The translations under genes and the position numbers were made by a program. 64,000 nucleotides of DNA from positions 8,464-72,463 of the forward strand of contig JBLGAR010000007.1 in assembly GCA_047612385.1 (NCBI GenBank). Direction: 5' to 3'. Of this stretch, positions 8,603 through 18,731 are shown one piece after another. Numbering within the stretch: position 1 is the stretch's first letter; every line of letters starts with the position of its first letter. The DNA comes from JBALVT01 sp047612385. GTDB taxonomy: Bacteria > Pseudomonadota > Gammaproteobacteria > Pseudomonadales > Halieaceae. The notes below the pieces were generated by a model. It worked only from the letters and a program-made list of their open reading frames with translations. It was not told the origin of the DNA and did no database searches.

Positions 8603-10798
8603 ATGTCTATTCTTCGCCTCGTAATCCCCTCACCACTACGGTTTGAGTTCGACTATCTGCCGCCCGTAAACATTCCCGGGGCACAACTACGGCAACTAGC
8701 CCCCGGAGTGCGAATCCGGGTCCCTTTTGGCCGCCGCGAGACAATCGGTTACCTCTTGGCCGTCATACCGGTTTCGGATGTGCCACAGAGCAAACTTAAG
8801 GCGGCTATCGAAATTCTAGATGAAGTGCCGCTGATCAGCACCAATATCATGAAAATTTGCCTGTGGGCTGCCAGCTATTACCACCACCCGTTGGGCGAGG
8901 TCCTTTGCGCTGCATTTCCGGTATCGCTGCGCCAAGGGAAACCTCACAAAATGCTTGGGGAGACAGCGTGGCGTCTCACTACGCATGGCAAAGGGCTTCC
9001 AGAAGGCGCATTGACGCGATCGCCCCGCCAAGCACAAGCACTCACAATTTTGCAGAAAAGTCCCAAGGTGAGCGAAACCAGACTTGCACAGGAAGAAATT
9101 TCAACCGGGATTATGCGCACACTGGCCAAAAAAGGGCTGGTAGAGGTCTGTAAAATTTCGCAGTTGCCACAGCAAGGATCAAGTCGAGCGGGGTTGGAAC
9201 TGAACGATGAACAAGCTCAGGCCGTTAGCGCGATAGCAGCAACCCTGGGCGGTTTCGAATGTCATCTTCTGGAGGGAGTAACCGGTAGCGGCAAGACTGA
9301 GGTCTACTTACAACTCATAGCCCACTGCCTGGCTCAGCAAAAACAAGTCCTGTTGTTAATCCCTGAAATTGGCCTAACACCTCAAACTCTGGGGCGATTT
9401 GAAGCCCGCTTCGACGCTCAGGTGCTCACTTTGCACTCAGGGCTTGCCGAAGGGGAGCGATATCAGGCCTGGGAGGCTGCGAGAACCGGTATTGCCCATA
9501 TCGTTATCGGAACACGCTCATCAGTCTTTGCGCCGATGCAGAATCTGGGGCTCATTGTTGTCGACGAGGAACATGATGGATCCTACAAACAACAGGATGG
9601 ATTTCGCTATTCGGCGAGAGATGTTGCGGTCAAGCGAGGCCAGCTGGAGAACTGCCCAGTGGTCCTGGGAAGCGCTACCCCCTCCCTAGAGAGTATTCAC
9701 AATGCAGAGCTCGGTCGCTATCAGCATCACTCACTCCAGCAACGAGCCGGCGGTGCACAGGCTCCCACATTACGGGCTATGGACGTGCGCAAACAAGTGC
9801 TCAATGCCGGATTCTCAGAGCCGCTAGTTGCAACCATTGAAGAGACTCTCAACCGCGGCAAGCAAGCACTGCTTTTCCTCAACCGCAGAGGATTTGCACC
9901 TACTTTGCTATGCCACGATTGTGGTTGGATGGCGCAATGCCGCAACTGTGACGCCAGACTCACGGTACACCGGCGCAGCGCTCACCTACGATGCCACCAT
10001 TGCGCCCACTCGGCGGCTTTACCCAGGCAGTGTCCCGAGTGCCGAAGCTCTGCGCTACTCACTGCAGGACTGGGTACTGAACAGGCCGAAGACTTTTTAC
10101 GAAGCAAGTTCGCAAATTTCGAACTGTACCGGGTGGACAGCGACTCGATGCGCAATAAAAATGCCATGCAGGAACTGGTAACCAACATCAGCAAAGGCGA
10201 GCCCTGCATCCTACTCGGAACCCAGATGCTGACCAAAGGCCATCATTTCCCAGGCGTCGACCTGGTCGCCATCATCGATGCAGACGCGGCATTATTCAGC
10301 ACAGATTTTCGAGGCGAAGAGCGAATGGCCCAATTGCTCACCCAAGTGGGAGGCAGAGCGGGACGAGAAGGCGATTCAGGGCAAGTAATCCTGCAGACTC
10401 ACTACCCGGATCATCCTATTATTAGAGCTGTTCTGGAACAACCCTACGGGATTCATGCCCGCAATATTCTAGCAAGCAGACTCAAAGCGGGCCTGCCGCC
10501 GGCATCATCGATGGCACTAATTCGCGCGGACGCCAGCGACGCCCAGGTAGGAGAGCAATTTCTACTCCAATTGAGGAAGCAAACGCAACCCCAGTTACCC
10601 GCCGACGCGATCTTGGTCGGGCCGCTGCCATCGCCGATGCAGCGGCGTGCGGGTAAATTTCGCTCTCAGCTGTTGCTCCGCGCAAGTACCCGCTCTGCCG
10701 CACAACAAGCGGCCGCTATCCTTGTAAAGACTGCGGAGACAATTCCCGGAAGAGCGCTCAAGTGGTCTATTGACATCGATCCGCAAGACACTTTTTAG
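8603..10798 (+). CDS. priA: Primosomal replication restart helicase PriA
   Basis: 731-residue 3'-5' superfamily-2 helicase that recognises stalled forks and reloads the replicative helicase. N-terminal DNA-binding domain (about 1-110); Walker A GVTGSGKT at about 225-232; DEEH box near 319; helicase C-terminal motifs including a GRAGR-type VGGRAGREG near 590; and the cysteine-rich zinc insert CHDCGWMAQCRNC through CPECRS (about 436-480). AAGGGG precedes the ATG. Confidence 0.96.
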   Translation: MSILRLVIPSPLRFEFDYLPPVNIPGAQLRQLAPGVRIRVPFGRRETIGYLLAVIPVSDVPQSKLKAAIEILDEVPLISTNIMKICLWAASYYHHPLGEVLCAAFPVSLRQGKPHKMLGETAWRLTTHGKGLPEGALTRSPRQAQALTILQKSPKVSETRLAQEEISTGIMRTLAKKGLVEVCKISQLPQQGSSRAGLELNDEQAQAVSAIAATLGGFECHLLEGVTGSGKTEVYLQLIAHCLAQQKQVLLLIPEIGLTPQTLGRFEARFDAQVLTLHSGLAEGERYQAWEAARTGIAHIVIGTRSSVFAPMQNLGLIVVDEEHDGSYKQQDGFRYSARDVAVKRGQLENCPVVLGSATPSLESIHNAELGRYQHHSLQQRAGGAQAPTLRAMDVRKQVLNAGFSEPLVATIEETLNRGKQALLFLNRRGFAPTLLCHDCGWMAQCRNCDARLTVHRRSAHLRCHHCAHSAALPRQCPECRSSALLTAGLGTEQAEDFLRSKFANFELYRVDSDSMRNKNAMQELVTNISKGEPCILLGTQMLTKGHHFPGVDLVAIIDADAALFSTDFRGEERMAQLLTQVGGRAGREGDSGQVILQTHYPDHPIIRAVLEQPYGIHARNILASRLKAGLPPASSMALIRADASDAQVGEQFLLQLRKQTQPQLPADAILVGPLPSPMQRRAGKFRSQLLLRASTRSAAQQAAAILVKTAETIPGRALKWSIDIDPQDTF

Positions 10799-10912
10799 TA
10801 CGAGGCCCCGCTGCCCAGCGTCTGGCAATTGAAGACACTAACAAGGATAATGCACGACTCGATCCAGCGGGATCACATTTCGACTGACGCCAACCAGGTA
10901 CACCTCCTTAAA

Positions 10913-12598
10913 ATGAAGCAACAAATCTCCCAGCTTATCCAACAAGCACTGGACTCACTAGCAGTTCAGGGTGAACTGCCCTCGGATCTTGAAGCTAAGA
11001 TCCAAATTGATAGAACCCGGGACCAAAGCCACGGCGATTTGGCCAGTAATATTGCCTTGTCGCTTGCCAAAGCCGCCGGGAAAAAGCCACGCGATTTAGC
11101 CACTCTAATCTGTGCAGCGCTACCGGAGTCGAGCGTTCTAGATCGAACAGAGATCGCGGGCCCAGGCTTCATCAATTTTTTCCTCAGCGCTGATAGCAGT
11201 CACGCCGTTATCCACCAAATTTTCGAGCAGGGGGAGAGCTTCGGCACCAACGATGTCGGTGCTGGTCGCAAAATTCAGGTCGAATTCGTCTCTGCCAACC
11301 CAACCGGACCGCTGCACGTAGGACACGGCCGTGGAGCAGCGGTCGGGGATTGTCTTTGTCGTCTACTCACCGCAACCGGCTGGAATGTAAGCAGCGAGTT
11401 TTACTATAACGATGCCGGAGCACAGATAAAAAACCTTGCGCTGTCAGTACAGTCGCGCTGCAAGGGCCTGGGGCCTCAAGACGGCAGTTGGCCTGAGGAC
11501 GGCTACCAGGGGCAGTATATTGTCGATGTCGCACAGGCGTATTTGGCAGGCGAGACCATAGATTCCAAAGACAAACATGCGACGGCCGCTGCGGATATCA
11601 ATGATCTCGCCGCCATTCAAGATTTTGCAGTGGCGTACCTGCGATGTGAACAAGACAAAGATCTAAAGGCCTTCGGCGTCGATTTTGATGAGTACTTTCT
11701 GGAATCATCACTGTATGAATCCGGACAAGTTGAGTCGACGGTGAAACGTCTCATCGAGATGGGCCACACCTACGAACATGATGATGCTCTATGGCTGCGC
11801 ACCACCGATTTCGGTGACGACAAAGACAGAGTTATGCGCAAGAGCGACGGGGGCTACACCTATTTTCTGCCCGATGTCGCCTATCATTTAAACAAGTGGC
11901 AGCGCGGATTCGAGCGAGTGATCAACGAGCAGGGTGCCGACCATCACAGCACAGTCACTCGCGTTAGAGCCGGGCTTCAGGCACTGGGACAAAATATACC
12001 CGAGGGGTGGCCCGACTACGTACTGCACCAAATGGTCACCGTGATGCGCAATGGTCAAGAGGTTAAACTCTCAAAGCGAGCGGGCAGTTATGTCACTCTT
12101 AATGATCTCATTGAGGAAGTCGGATGCGATGCCACGCGGTTCTTCCTCGCAGCGAGGGCTCCCAGTTCACAAATCACCTTCGATATCGATTTGGCCTTGT
12201 CACAAAGTAATGACAATCCTGTTTATTATATTCAGTATGCCCACGCGCGGGTGTGCAGCATGCTCCGGAAGCTGGACGAAAACGGCTGGGACTGGGAACT
12301 CGGAAGCGCTTTGGAGAACCTAGGTCAACTCACCCAGGAGCAGGAAATAGCCCTGCTGCGCCGCCTGGATCGCTATCCAGAAACCGTAGCCAATGCAGCA
12401 GCAAATTCTGAACCGCACACTATCGCAACCTACTTGCGAGAATTGGCCGGCGAATTTCACACTTACTACAACGCCCATAAAGCGCTGGTGGATGACAAGC
12501 CCGTGCGGGACGCACGGCTAGCCCTTAGTCAGGCTGTACGCCAGGTACTTGCCAACGGTCTGGCTCTGCTGGGCCTGTCTGCGCCGGAGACTATGTAA
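10913..12598 (+). CDS. argS: Arginyl-tRNA synthetase
   Basis: 561-residue class I synthetase that charges tRNA-Arg. The start is the ATG at 10913 (MKQQISQLIQQAL), which gives the usual family length; 28 extra codons upstream are non-conserved. Arg-specific N-terminal domain (1-115), HIGH-type motif HVGHGRG at about 134, KMSK-type motif KLSKRAG at about 384, and a DALR anticodon-binding domain at the C-terminus. Followed after 4 bp by the SPOR-domain gene. Confidence 0.96.
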   Translation: MKQQISQLIQQALDSLAVQGELPSDLEAKIQIDRTRDQSHGDLASNIALSLAKAAGKKPRDLATLICAALPESSVLDRTEIAGPGFINFFLSADSSHAVIHQIFEQGESFGTNDVGAGRKIQVEFVSANPTGPLHVGHGRGAAVGDCLCRLLTATGWNVSSEFYYNDAGAQIKNLALSVQSRCKGLGPQDGSWPEDGYQGQYIVDVAQAYLAGETIDSKDKHATAAADINDLAAIQDFAVAYLRCEQDKDLKAFGVDFDEYFLESSLYESGQVESTVKRLIEMGHTYEHDDALWLRTTDFGDDKDRVMRKSDGGYTYFLPDVAYHLNKWQRGFERVINEQGADHHSTVTRVRAGLQALGQNIPEGWPDYVLHQMVTVMRNGQEVKLSKRAGSYVTLNDLIEEVGCDATRFFLAARAPSSQITFDIDLALSQSNDNPVYYIQYAHARVCSMLRKLDENGWDWELGSALENLGQLTQEQEIALLRRLDRYPETVANAAANSEPHTIATYLRELAGEFHTYYNAHKALVDDKPVRDARLALSQAVRQVLANGLALLGLSAPETM

Positions 12599-12602
12599 GC
12601 CG

Positions 12603-13184
12603 ATGGCACAGGACTACGCCAAAAGGAAAAACAGCGCACGGGGGAGCAAATCTACAACTCGCAAAGGCAAAACATCGCCCAAGACAACGAGCGAAGCACC
12701 CAGCGTGTGGCGCTGGTATGGCGCCGGAGTGGTATCCGGTGTATTTGCAAGCCTGTTAATTTATCTAGGCATGCTGCCTGCAGACCCGGGAGATTCAAAT
12801 GGAACACCGCGCGCTGCGGCCACAGCGGCTCCCGTGGAGGAGCCACCCAAACCACGCTTTGATTTTTACACTTTGCTACCTGAGCAAACCATCGAAGTTG
12901 AGGTAGACCCGGGTGAAATAGCAAAAAACCGCACAAGCCCTTCTATGGAGCTATATCTACTGCAAGCGGGCTCGTTCAGACAGCGCAAGGATGCAGATCG
13001 ACGACGCGCTGAGTTGATATTACTGGGCCTGGAACCAAAAATCGAAGACACCAGTGGCGATAACGGCCGCTGGTTCCGTGTCTATGTCGGCCCTTTCGAA
13101 TCTCGATCCCGACTGGCCAAGGCACGCAGTCTCACCGCCGCGCAGAATATCGATACCCTGTTACTCAAACGCGGCACACCGTAG
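12603..13184 (+). CDS. SPOR-domain cell-division protein (FtsN-like)
   Basis: 193-residue bitopic membrane protein. A basic cytoplasmic tail (1-35, many K/R/S/T) is followed by one transmembrane helix (about 41-60), a proline/alanine-rich linker, and a C-terminal SPOR domain (about 115-190; LYLLQAGSFRQRKDADRRR, WFRVYVGPF). SPOR domains bind glycan strands lacking stem peptides at the septum. Position between argS and hslVU matches the FtsN-type gene of pseudomonads and enterics. The start at 12603 avoids overlap with argS. Confidence 0.88.
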   Translation: MAQDYAKRKNSARGSKSTTRKGKTSPKTTSEAPSVWRWYGAGVVSGVFASLLIYLGMLPADPGDSNGTPRAAATAAPVEEPPKPRFDFYTLLPEQTIEVEVDPGEIAKNRTSPSMELYLLQAGSFRQRKDADRRRAELILLGLEPKIEDTSGDNGRWFRVYVGPFESRSRLAKARSLTAAQNIDTLLLKRGTP

Positions 13185-13261
13185 CTCCATCATCCGCTTC
13201 AGGGCACTTGAATTTTCCCCGCCACACCCCATATCTGCCAGAGTAGCTGCAGGAGATCACA

Positions 13262-13801
13262 ATGGAACAATATAGAGGCACAACCATCCTTTGCGTGCGA
13301 CGAGGCAATAGCGTCGTTATAGGGGGAGACGGGCAAGTTTCCATGGGCAATACCGTCATGAAAGGCAATGCGCGCAAAGTAAGACGCCTTTACAAAGACC
13401 AGGTTCTGGCCGGATTTGCAGGGGGTACAGCAGATGCATTCACCCTGTTCGAATTGTTTGAAGCCCAACTGGAGAAACATCAAGGTCAACTGACTCGGGC
13501 AGCGGTAGAGCTCGCCAAGGCCTGGCGGACAGAGCGCTCGCTGCGCCGTCTCGAGGCTCTTCTGGCAGTCGCGGATAAAACGACTTCGCTGGTTATTACC
13601 GGCAACGGAGATGTCATCGAGCCAGAGGACAATCTGATAGCCATTGGCTCGGGCGGTCCCTTTGCGCAGTCTGCAGCCAGAGCACTGCTGGACAATACCG
13701 AGCTGGATGCCCGCAGCATTGTAGAAAAAGGCCTGGGCATCGCCGGCGATATCTGCATTTATACCAACCACAATCAAACCATCGAACAACTGGATTTTTA
13801 G
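13262..13801 (+). CDS. hslV: HslV (ClpQ) protease subunit
   Basis: 179-residue N-terminal-nucleophile peptidase of the HslVU proteasome-like complex. The mature catalytic threonine is in RGTTILCVRRG, so a six-residue propeptide (MEQYRG) is probably removed. The typical GGDGQVSMGNT and GFAGGTADAFTLFE motifs follow. AGGAG precedes the ATG at good spacing. Seven bp before hslU. Confidence 0.96.
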   Translation: MEQYRGTTILCVRRGNSVVIGGDGQVSMGNTVMKGNARKVRRLYKDQVLAGFAGGTADAFTLFELFEAQLEKHQGQLTRAAVELAKAWRTERSLRRLEALLAVADKTTSLVITGNGDVIEPEDNLIAIGSGGPFAQSAARALLDNTELDARSIVEKGLGIAGDICIYTNHNQTIEQLDF

Positions 13802-13808
13802 GTCTTAC

Positions 13809-15131
13809 ATGTCAAATATGACTCCACGAGAGATTGTTCACGAACTCGACAAACACATTATCGGACAGGACCCCGCCAAGCGAGCCGTGGCCATCGCGCT
13901 GCGAAATCGCTGGCGTCGGATGCAATTGTCCGATGAGCTAAGAGCTGAAATTACACCCAAAAATATTCTCATGATCGGGCCCACCGGCGTCGGTAAAACT
14001 GAAATAGCCAGGCGACTTGCCAAGCTTGCCAATGCACCTTTTATCAAGGTTGAAGCCACCAAGTTCACCGAAGTGGGCTATGTCGGCAGAGACGTCGAGT
14101 CTATCATTCGCGATCTGGTCGACATGGCGGTAAAGATGTTCCGAGAGCAGGAAATGGAAAAAGTTCGATTTCGAGCTGAGGAAGTAGCCGAGGAGCGAAT
14201 ACTCGATATTTTGCTACCTCCGGCGCGCGACACTGAGGTGAACAGCAACTCCACCACTCGTCAGCTGCTGCGTAAAAAACTGCGCGAAGGCGAATTGGAC
14301 GACAAAGAAATACAACTTGAGCTCAGTTCACGCGCTCCAGGTGTGGAAATAATGGCCCCTCCCGGCATGGAGGAAATGACCAATCAATTGCAGGGTATGT
14401 TTTCCAACCTTTCCAAAGAACAGCGAAAAACTCGTAAAATGACCGTGAAAGCCGCCTTCAGCGCGCTGTGCGACGAGGAAGCCGCACAGCTGGTAAATGA
14501 AGAAGAGTTAAAGCAGAAAGCGGTTACCGAAGCCGAACAAAACGGAATCGTTTTTATTGACGAGCTGGACAAAGTTGCCAAGCGCAGTGAGGGAGCCGGT
14601 GCCGATGTGTCCAGAGAGGGAGTGCAGCGAGATTTACTACCCATCATAGAAGGCTCCACGGTCAGCACTAAACACGGCATGATCAAAACCGATCACATTC
14701 TGTTTATTGCCTCGGGGGCTTTTCATTTGGCCAAGCCCTCAGATCTAATTCCAGAATTGCAGGGCCGCCTGCCAATTCGGGTTGAGCTATCGGCGCTGAC
14801 ACCCGAGGACTTCGAGCGCATTCTGACAGAACCAGACGCCTCGCTAACCGAACAATACCAGGCTCTGCTGGCGACCGAGGGGCTGGACGCCCAATTCACC
14901 AAAGATGGGCTTCGTAGAATTGCCGAAATTGCCTGGCAGGTAAATGAGAAAACAGAGAATATCGGCGCCAGGCGTTTGCACACGGTTATGGAACGATTGT
15001 TGGAAGAGGCGTCCTTCGGCGCAGCGGATACAGGCGTGAATGGCGAACAGCTTGTCATCGACGCAGAATTTGTGAATCAACAGCTTCAGGAGTTGAGCGA
15101 GAACGAAGATTTGTCCCGCTTTATTCTTTGA
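13809..15131 (+). CDS. hslU: HslU (ClpY) ATPase subunit
   Basis: 440-residue AAA+ unfoldase that feeds substrates into HslV. Walker A GPTGVGKTE at about 57-65, the pore loop KxTEVGYVGRDVE near 88, the intermediate I-domain (about 110-235), Walker B IVFIDELDK near 247, and the C-terminal tail DLSRFIL that docks into HslV. Encoded directly after hslV. Confidence 0.97.
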   Translation: MSNMTPREIVHELDKHIIGQDPAKRAVAIALRNRWRRMQLSDELRAEITPKNILMIGPTGVGKTEIARRLAKLANAPFIKVEATKFTEVGYVGRDVESIIRDLVDMAVKMFREQEMEKVRFRAEEVAEERILDILLPPARDTEVNSNSTTRQLLRKKLREGELDDKEIQLELSSRAPGVEIMAPPGMEEMTNQLQGMFSNLSKEQRKTRKMTVKAAFSALCDEEAAQLVNEEELKQKAVTEAEQNGIVFIDELDKVAKRSEGAGADVSREGVQRDLLPIIEGSTVSTKHGMIKTDHILFIASGAFHLAKPSDLIPELQGRLPIRVELSALTPEDFERILTEPDASLTEQYQALLATEGLDAQFTKDGLRRIAEIAWQVNEKTENIGARRLHTVMERLLEEASFGAADTGVNGEQLVIDAEFVNQQLQELSENEDLSRFIL

Positions 15132-15143
15132 GAAATTAACCTT

Positions 15144-15536
15144 ATGACAGAAACTAGTCCAAGACCCACCGGAATCAAGCTTCACTCAAGATCAAAAAAA
15201 CTGGAGCTGATTTATTCGCCTGACCAGAGCTACTCCCTGAGCTGTGAATTTCTACGCGTTTTCTCGCCCTCTGCGGAAGTCAGAGGCCATGGAACGGGTC
15301 AGGAGGTACTACAAACCGGCAAAGCTGATGTGGCAATCACCGAAATTAAGCCCGTGGGAAACTACGCGCTACAATTGGTGTTTGATGATCAGCATGATAC
15401 TGGTCTGTATTCATTCGGCTATCTCTATGAGTTGTGCATGAATAAGCAGCGCATGTGGGAATCTTACCTAAGCAAGCTAAAAGACGCAGGTGTCAGCCGT
15501 GATCCCGATGTACAGGTCATAAAAATCGGCCTCTAA
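15144..15536 (+). CDS. DUF971 family protein
   Basis: 130-residue small protein of the DUF971 family (same fold as the N-terminal domain of gamma-butyrobetaine hydroxylase). Seen: the SCEFLRVFSPSAEVRGHG stretch (about 33-50) and the conserved VGNYALQLVFDDQHDTGLYSFGYL block (about 72-95). It follows hslU by 12 bp, as in Pseudomonas. Biochemical role unknown; in some bacteria relatives are linked to iron-sulfur metabolism. In pseudomonads the pha cluster follows; here ubiE comes directly. Confidence 0.85.
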   Translation: MTETSPRPTGIKLHSRSKKLELIYSPDQSYSLSCEFLRVFSPSAEVRGHGTGQEVLQTGKADVAITEIKPVGNYALQLVFDDQHDTGLYSFGYLYELCMNKQRMWESYLSKLKDAGVSRDPDVQVIKIGL

Positions 15537-15632
15537 CCGGTCGTTTCGGGTTCTATACTATCTATGCACCCGCGGTACACGAGCACCCACATCGCGCTAC
15601 AATACGCAGCTGCAGTTGTCAGTGGAGATCCT

Positions 15633-16382
15633 ATGAGCGAGAAAAAGACCACGCACTTCGGTTACAAAGAAGTGGAGACCAAGAACAAAGCCTCCATGGT
15701 GGCTGGTGTCTTTCACTCCGTCGCCACTCGATATGACTTGATGAACGACTTAATGTCAGGGGGCATTCACCGTCTGTGGAAGCGCTTTACCATCGAAATA
15801 AGCGGCGTGCGAAAAGGCAATTCAGTACTGGACATAGCCGGTGGCACCGGAGATCTTGCAGCGCGTTTTGCCGATATTGTGGGGCCCGAAGGGAAAGTAA
15901 TCCTCGCCGACATCAATGAATCAATGCTGCAAGTCGGCAGGGACAAACTGATTGATACAGGGCGGTACGCCAACATAGACTGCGTGCAGGCGGACGCGCA
16001 GGATCTTCCTTTTCCCGACGATAGCTTTGACTGCATTACTATCGCCTTCGGTTTGCGCAACGTAACAGACAAAGACGCCGCACTTCGCTCCATGCTCAGA
16101 GTATTGAAGCCGGGCGGTCGATTGCTGGTACTAGAGTTTTCAACGCCGAAAAATGAATTACTCAGCAAAGCCTACGACGCCTACTCGTTCAAAATCCTTC
16201 CGGCTATTGGCAAAATCGTCGCCAACGACAGCGAAAGCTACCAATATCTTGCCGAGTCAATACGCATGCACCCGGACCAGGAAACTCTCAAGGACATGAT
16301 GGAAGACGCCGGATTTAGCCGCTGCGAGTATCACGATATGACCGGTGGAGTGGTGGCTCTGCACAAAGGCATCAAAGCCTGA
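15633..16382 (+). CDS. ubiE: Ubiquinone/menaquinone C-methyltransferase UbiE
   Basis: 249-residue SAM-dependent methyltransferase that methylates the benzoquinol ring in ubiquinone synthesis. SAM motif LDIAGGTGDLAARF (about 66-79), motif II ADAQDLPFPDDSFD and the family signature AFGLRNVTDKDAAL. The start is the ATG at 15633 (MSEKKTTHFGYKEV), preceded by GTGGAGA; 23 upstream codons are not family-like. Its stop overlaps the ubiJ start by one base. Confidence 0.96.
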   Translation: MSEKKTTHFGYKEVETKNKASMVAGVFHSVATRYDLMNDLMSGGIHRLWKRFTIEISGVRKGNSVLDIAGGTGDLAARFADIVGPEGKVILADINESMLQVGRDKLIDTGRYANIDCVQADAQDLPFPDDSFDCITIAFGLRNVTDKDAALRSMLRVLKPGGRLLVLEFSTPKNELLSKAYDAYSFKILPAIGKIVANDSESYQYLAESIRMHPDQETLKDMMEDAGFSRCEYHDMTGGVVALHKGIKA

Positions 16383-17023
16383 TGACCAGGTCCATCAATC
16401 CCACCGCAGACACTGCGGTTCTGGCCGCACTCGAGGGGGCGATAAACCGTGCCCTGGAATTAGCACCGAGCTCGAAATCTCAACTGGCAGAATTGGAAGA
16501 TCACGTTTTTCTTGTGCAATGCACGTCACCCGAAATCGACCTCTATCTTGAAGCCGATCAACGAGGCATAAGACTCATGGGAATCTACGAGGGCCACATC
16601 ACTACAACGGTGCGAGGCACGGCCTCTGATTTTACCGAACTGGCTGCCTCTGATGACCCTGCGGCAAGTCTGATTAATGGCAAGCTAACAATCGACGGCG
16701 ACAGCGCGCCTTTACTCGAGCTGCAAAAAATAGTCGGCGCGTTGGATCTCGACTGGGAAGCCCCTTTGGTCAATGTGCTTGGGGATGTAGTTGGCCATCA
16801 CATAGCACAAATACTTCGGGGCACGTTTAAATGGGGCAGGCAGGCCTCGGATAGCCTTACCAGACAATTGGATGAGTTTATCCACGAGGAAGCTCGGCTG
16901 AGCCCACCCAGACTTGAACTGGAAGATTTCTATCGGGATATTCAGGAACTAACACTACGAACCGAACGCCTGCAATCCAGAACCGATCGCCTGCGTAAAC
17001 GCATGAACCAGCACGCTAGCTAA
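16382..17023 (+). CDS. ubiJ: Ubiquinone biosynthesis accessory factor UbiJ
   Basis: 213-residue SCP2-domain protein; UbiJ binds ubiquinone intermediates and organises the cytosolic Ubi complex. An SCP2 lipid-binding fold spans about 10-120 (GRIxG-like GIYEGHITTTVRGTASDF, LTIDGDSAPLLELQ), then LGDVVGHHIAQIL, with a helical/coiled C-terminus (160-210). Coupled to ubiE through TGATG and 7 bp before ubiB, the standard ubiE-ubiJ-ubiB order. Confidence 0.92.
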   Translation: MTRSINPTADTAVLAALEGAINRALELAPSSKSQLAELEDHVFLVQCTSPEIDLYLEADQRGIRLMGIYEGHITTTVRGTASDFTELAASDDPAASLINGKLTIDGDSAPLLELQKIVGALDLDWEAPLVNVLGDVVGHHIAQILRGTFKWGRQASDSLTRQLDEFIHEEARLSPPRLELEDFYRDIQELTLRTERLQSRTDRLRKRMNQHAS

Positions 17024-17030
17024 CGCCACG

Positions 17031-18671
17031 ATGTCTCGCATTTCCCGGTTAATCAAGATTGTCCATATAGTGTGCCGCTATCGATTGGATGAGTTTGTCG
17101 ACACGACCTCACTACCACTACTTTACAGAACCGCACTGCGGCTATCACCGTCGCGCCTGTGGCGAGCACCAAAACTCGAGCGGGGAGTCCGATTGCGCTT
17201 AGCGCTCGAAGAGCTGGGCCCCGTATTTATAAAGTTTGGCCAGATGTTGTCCACCCGTCCAGATTTACTGCCCGAGGACATCGCACAAGAGCTGGCTAGA
17301 TTGCAGGACGAAGTACCACCTTTCTCTGAGCAAGAATCGGTGGCGATTATCGAACGGGCCCTGGGTAAGTCGGTTAACGAGCTATTCGCCCAATTCGAAA
17401 ATACCCCCATGGCTTCTGCGTCGGTCGCGCAGATTCACACGGCGACATTGCACAGCGGCGAGAAAGTGGTCGTAAAAGTCGTGCGCCCCGGCATCGAACC
17501 GATTATTTGCCAAGACATTGCTTTGCTGCACACTCTGGCCAGACTTGCCCATAATCACCTGCCGGACGGTCGACGGTTGCGCCCTGTAGAAGTCGTCAGT
17601 GACTATGAACTCACCATTTTAGACGAACTCGATATGGGCCGCGAAGCAGCGAACGCCTCGCAACTGCGACGCAACTTCGGCGATAGTAAGTTGTTATATG
17701 TCCCGGAAGTTTACTGGGACTACAGCTGCAAAAATGTCTTCGTCATGGAAAGAATTTCCGGCGTCGCAGTCACTGACATGGCCACGCTTAAGGCTGCGGG
17801 TACAGATCTCAAACTGTTAGCCGAACGCGGAGTGGAGATCTTCTTCACTCAAGTTTTTCGCGACAGTTTTTTTCACGCAGATATGCACCCCGGAAACATA
17901 TTTGTCGATATCACAGATCCCGCAGACCCCACTTACATCGCAGTTGACTGCGCGATCATAGGCAGTCTAAGTGATTCCGATCAGTACTACCTGGCAAGAG
18001 TCCTGCTTGGAATATTTCAGCGCGATTATCGAGGGGTCGCACAGTTGCACGTGGAGTGCGGGTGGGTACCGTCCGACACCCGAGTGCATGATTTTGAATC
18101 GGCCATGAGAGCGGTATGTGAACCCATCTTCGAGCGGCCCATCAGTGAAATATCCTTCGGCCAGTTGCTGGTGTATTTATTCCGTACGGCGCGAAGATTC
18201 GACATGGAAGTACAGCCCTCGCTGGTATTGTTGCAAAAGACCTTACTGAACATTGAAGGCTTGGGCAGACAGTTGTACCCGGACTTAAATTTATGGAATA
18301 CCGCGCAACCATTTCTCGAACAATGGGTGAAAGAACGATATTCTCCCCAGGGCGTGTTCAAGCAGATCCAGCGTTACGCCCCTTCCTGGCTCGAGCAGCT
18401 GCCGCAATTGCCCGATGCCATATTGGAGAGCCTGCAAAGTACTCGACGGACACACCCGTCGTCCGCAGCGCCAAATCCCGTCGCGAACAATTCGACCCGT
18501 CGAGAAGAGCCGAAAAAGCGATCCAGAAAACGCTTGTTCGGCGCAATCATTGTGCTGGGCTGCGCCATTACAACCGCTTTACCGGGGGGGTGGGAGCAGC
18601 TGGCAGTAATTCCGCCGCTAGCCTGGATATTGACCGCTTCCGGAGTGGCTCTCCTGTTGGCTCGGGACTAG
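17031..18671 (+). CDS. ubiB: Ubiquinone biosynthesis regulatory kinase-like protein UbiB
   Basis: 546-residue atypical kinase (ABC1/ADCK family) that supports coenzyme Q synthesis at the membrane, probably by ATPase activity. Hallmarks: the KxGQ motif FIKFGQMLSTRPDLLP (about 65-80), the alanine-rich nucleotide loop MASASVAQIHTA (about 127) in place of a glycine loop, ExD-type motif and HADMHPGNIF (about 284) followed by DCAIIGSL. Two hydrophobic helices at the C-terminus (about 500-545) anchor it in the inner membrane. Confidence 0.95.
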   Translation: MSRISRLIKIVHIVCRYRLDEFVDTTSLPLLYRTALRLSPSRLWRAPKLERGVRLRLALEELGPVFIKFGQMLSTRPDLLPEDIAQELARLQDEVPPFSEQESVAIIERALGKSVNELFAQFENTPMASASVAQIHTATLHSGEKVVVKVVRPGIEPIICQDIALLHTLARLAHNHLPDGRRLRPVEVVSDYELTILDELDMGREAANASQLRRNFGDSKLLYVPEVYWDYSCKNVFVMERISGVAVTDMATLKAAGTDLKLLAERGVEIFFTQVFRDSFFHADMHPGNIFVDITDPADPTYIAVDCAIIGSLSDSDQYYLARVLLGIFQRDYRGVAQLHVECGWVPSDTRVHDFESAMRAVCEPIFERPISEISFGQLLVYLFRTARRFDMEVQPSLVLLQKTLLNIEGLGRQLYPDLNLWNTAQPFLEQWVKERYSPQGVFKQIQRYAPSWLEQLPQLPDAILESLQSTRRTHPSSAAPNPVANNSTRREEPKKRSRKRLFGAIIVLGCAITTALPGGWEQLAVIPPLAWILTASGVALLLARD

Positions 18672-18731
18672 CAGCAGTAATGAGAATGTCGCCGGTGTAT
18701 GCCATAATGCGCTGCCACAAAGGCAGAAAAG

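Noticed and set aside
13199..13789. 196-codon minus-strand frame opposite hslV
   Set aside because: hslV is certain on the other strand; this frame has no start context and no family resemblance.
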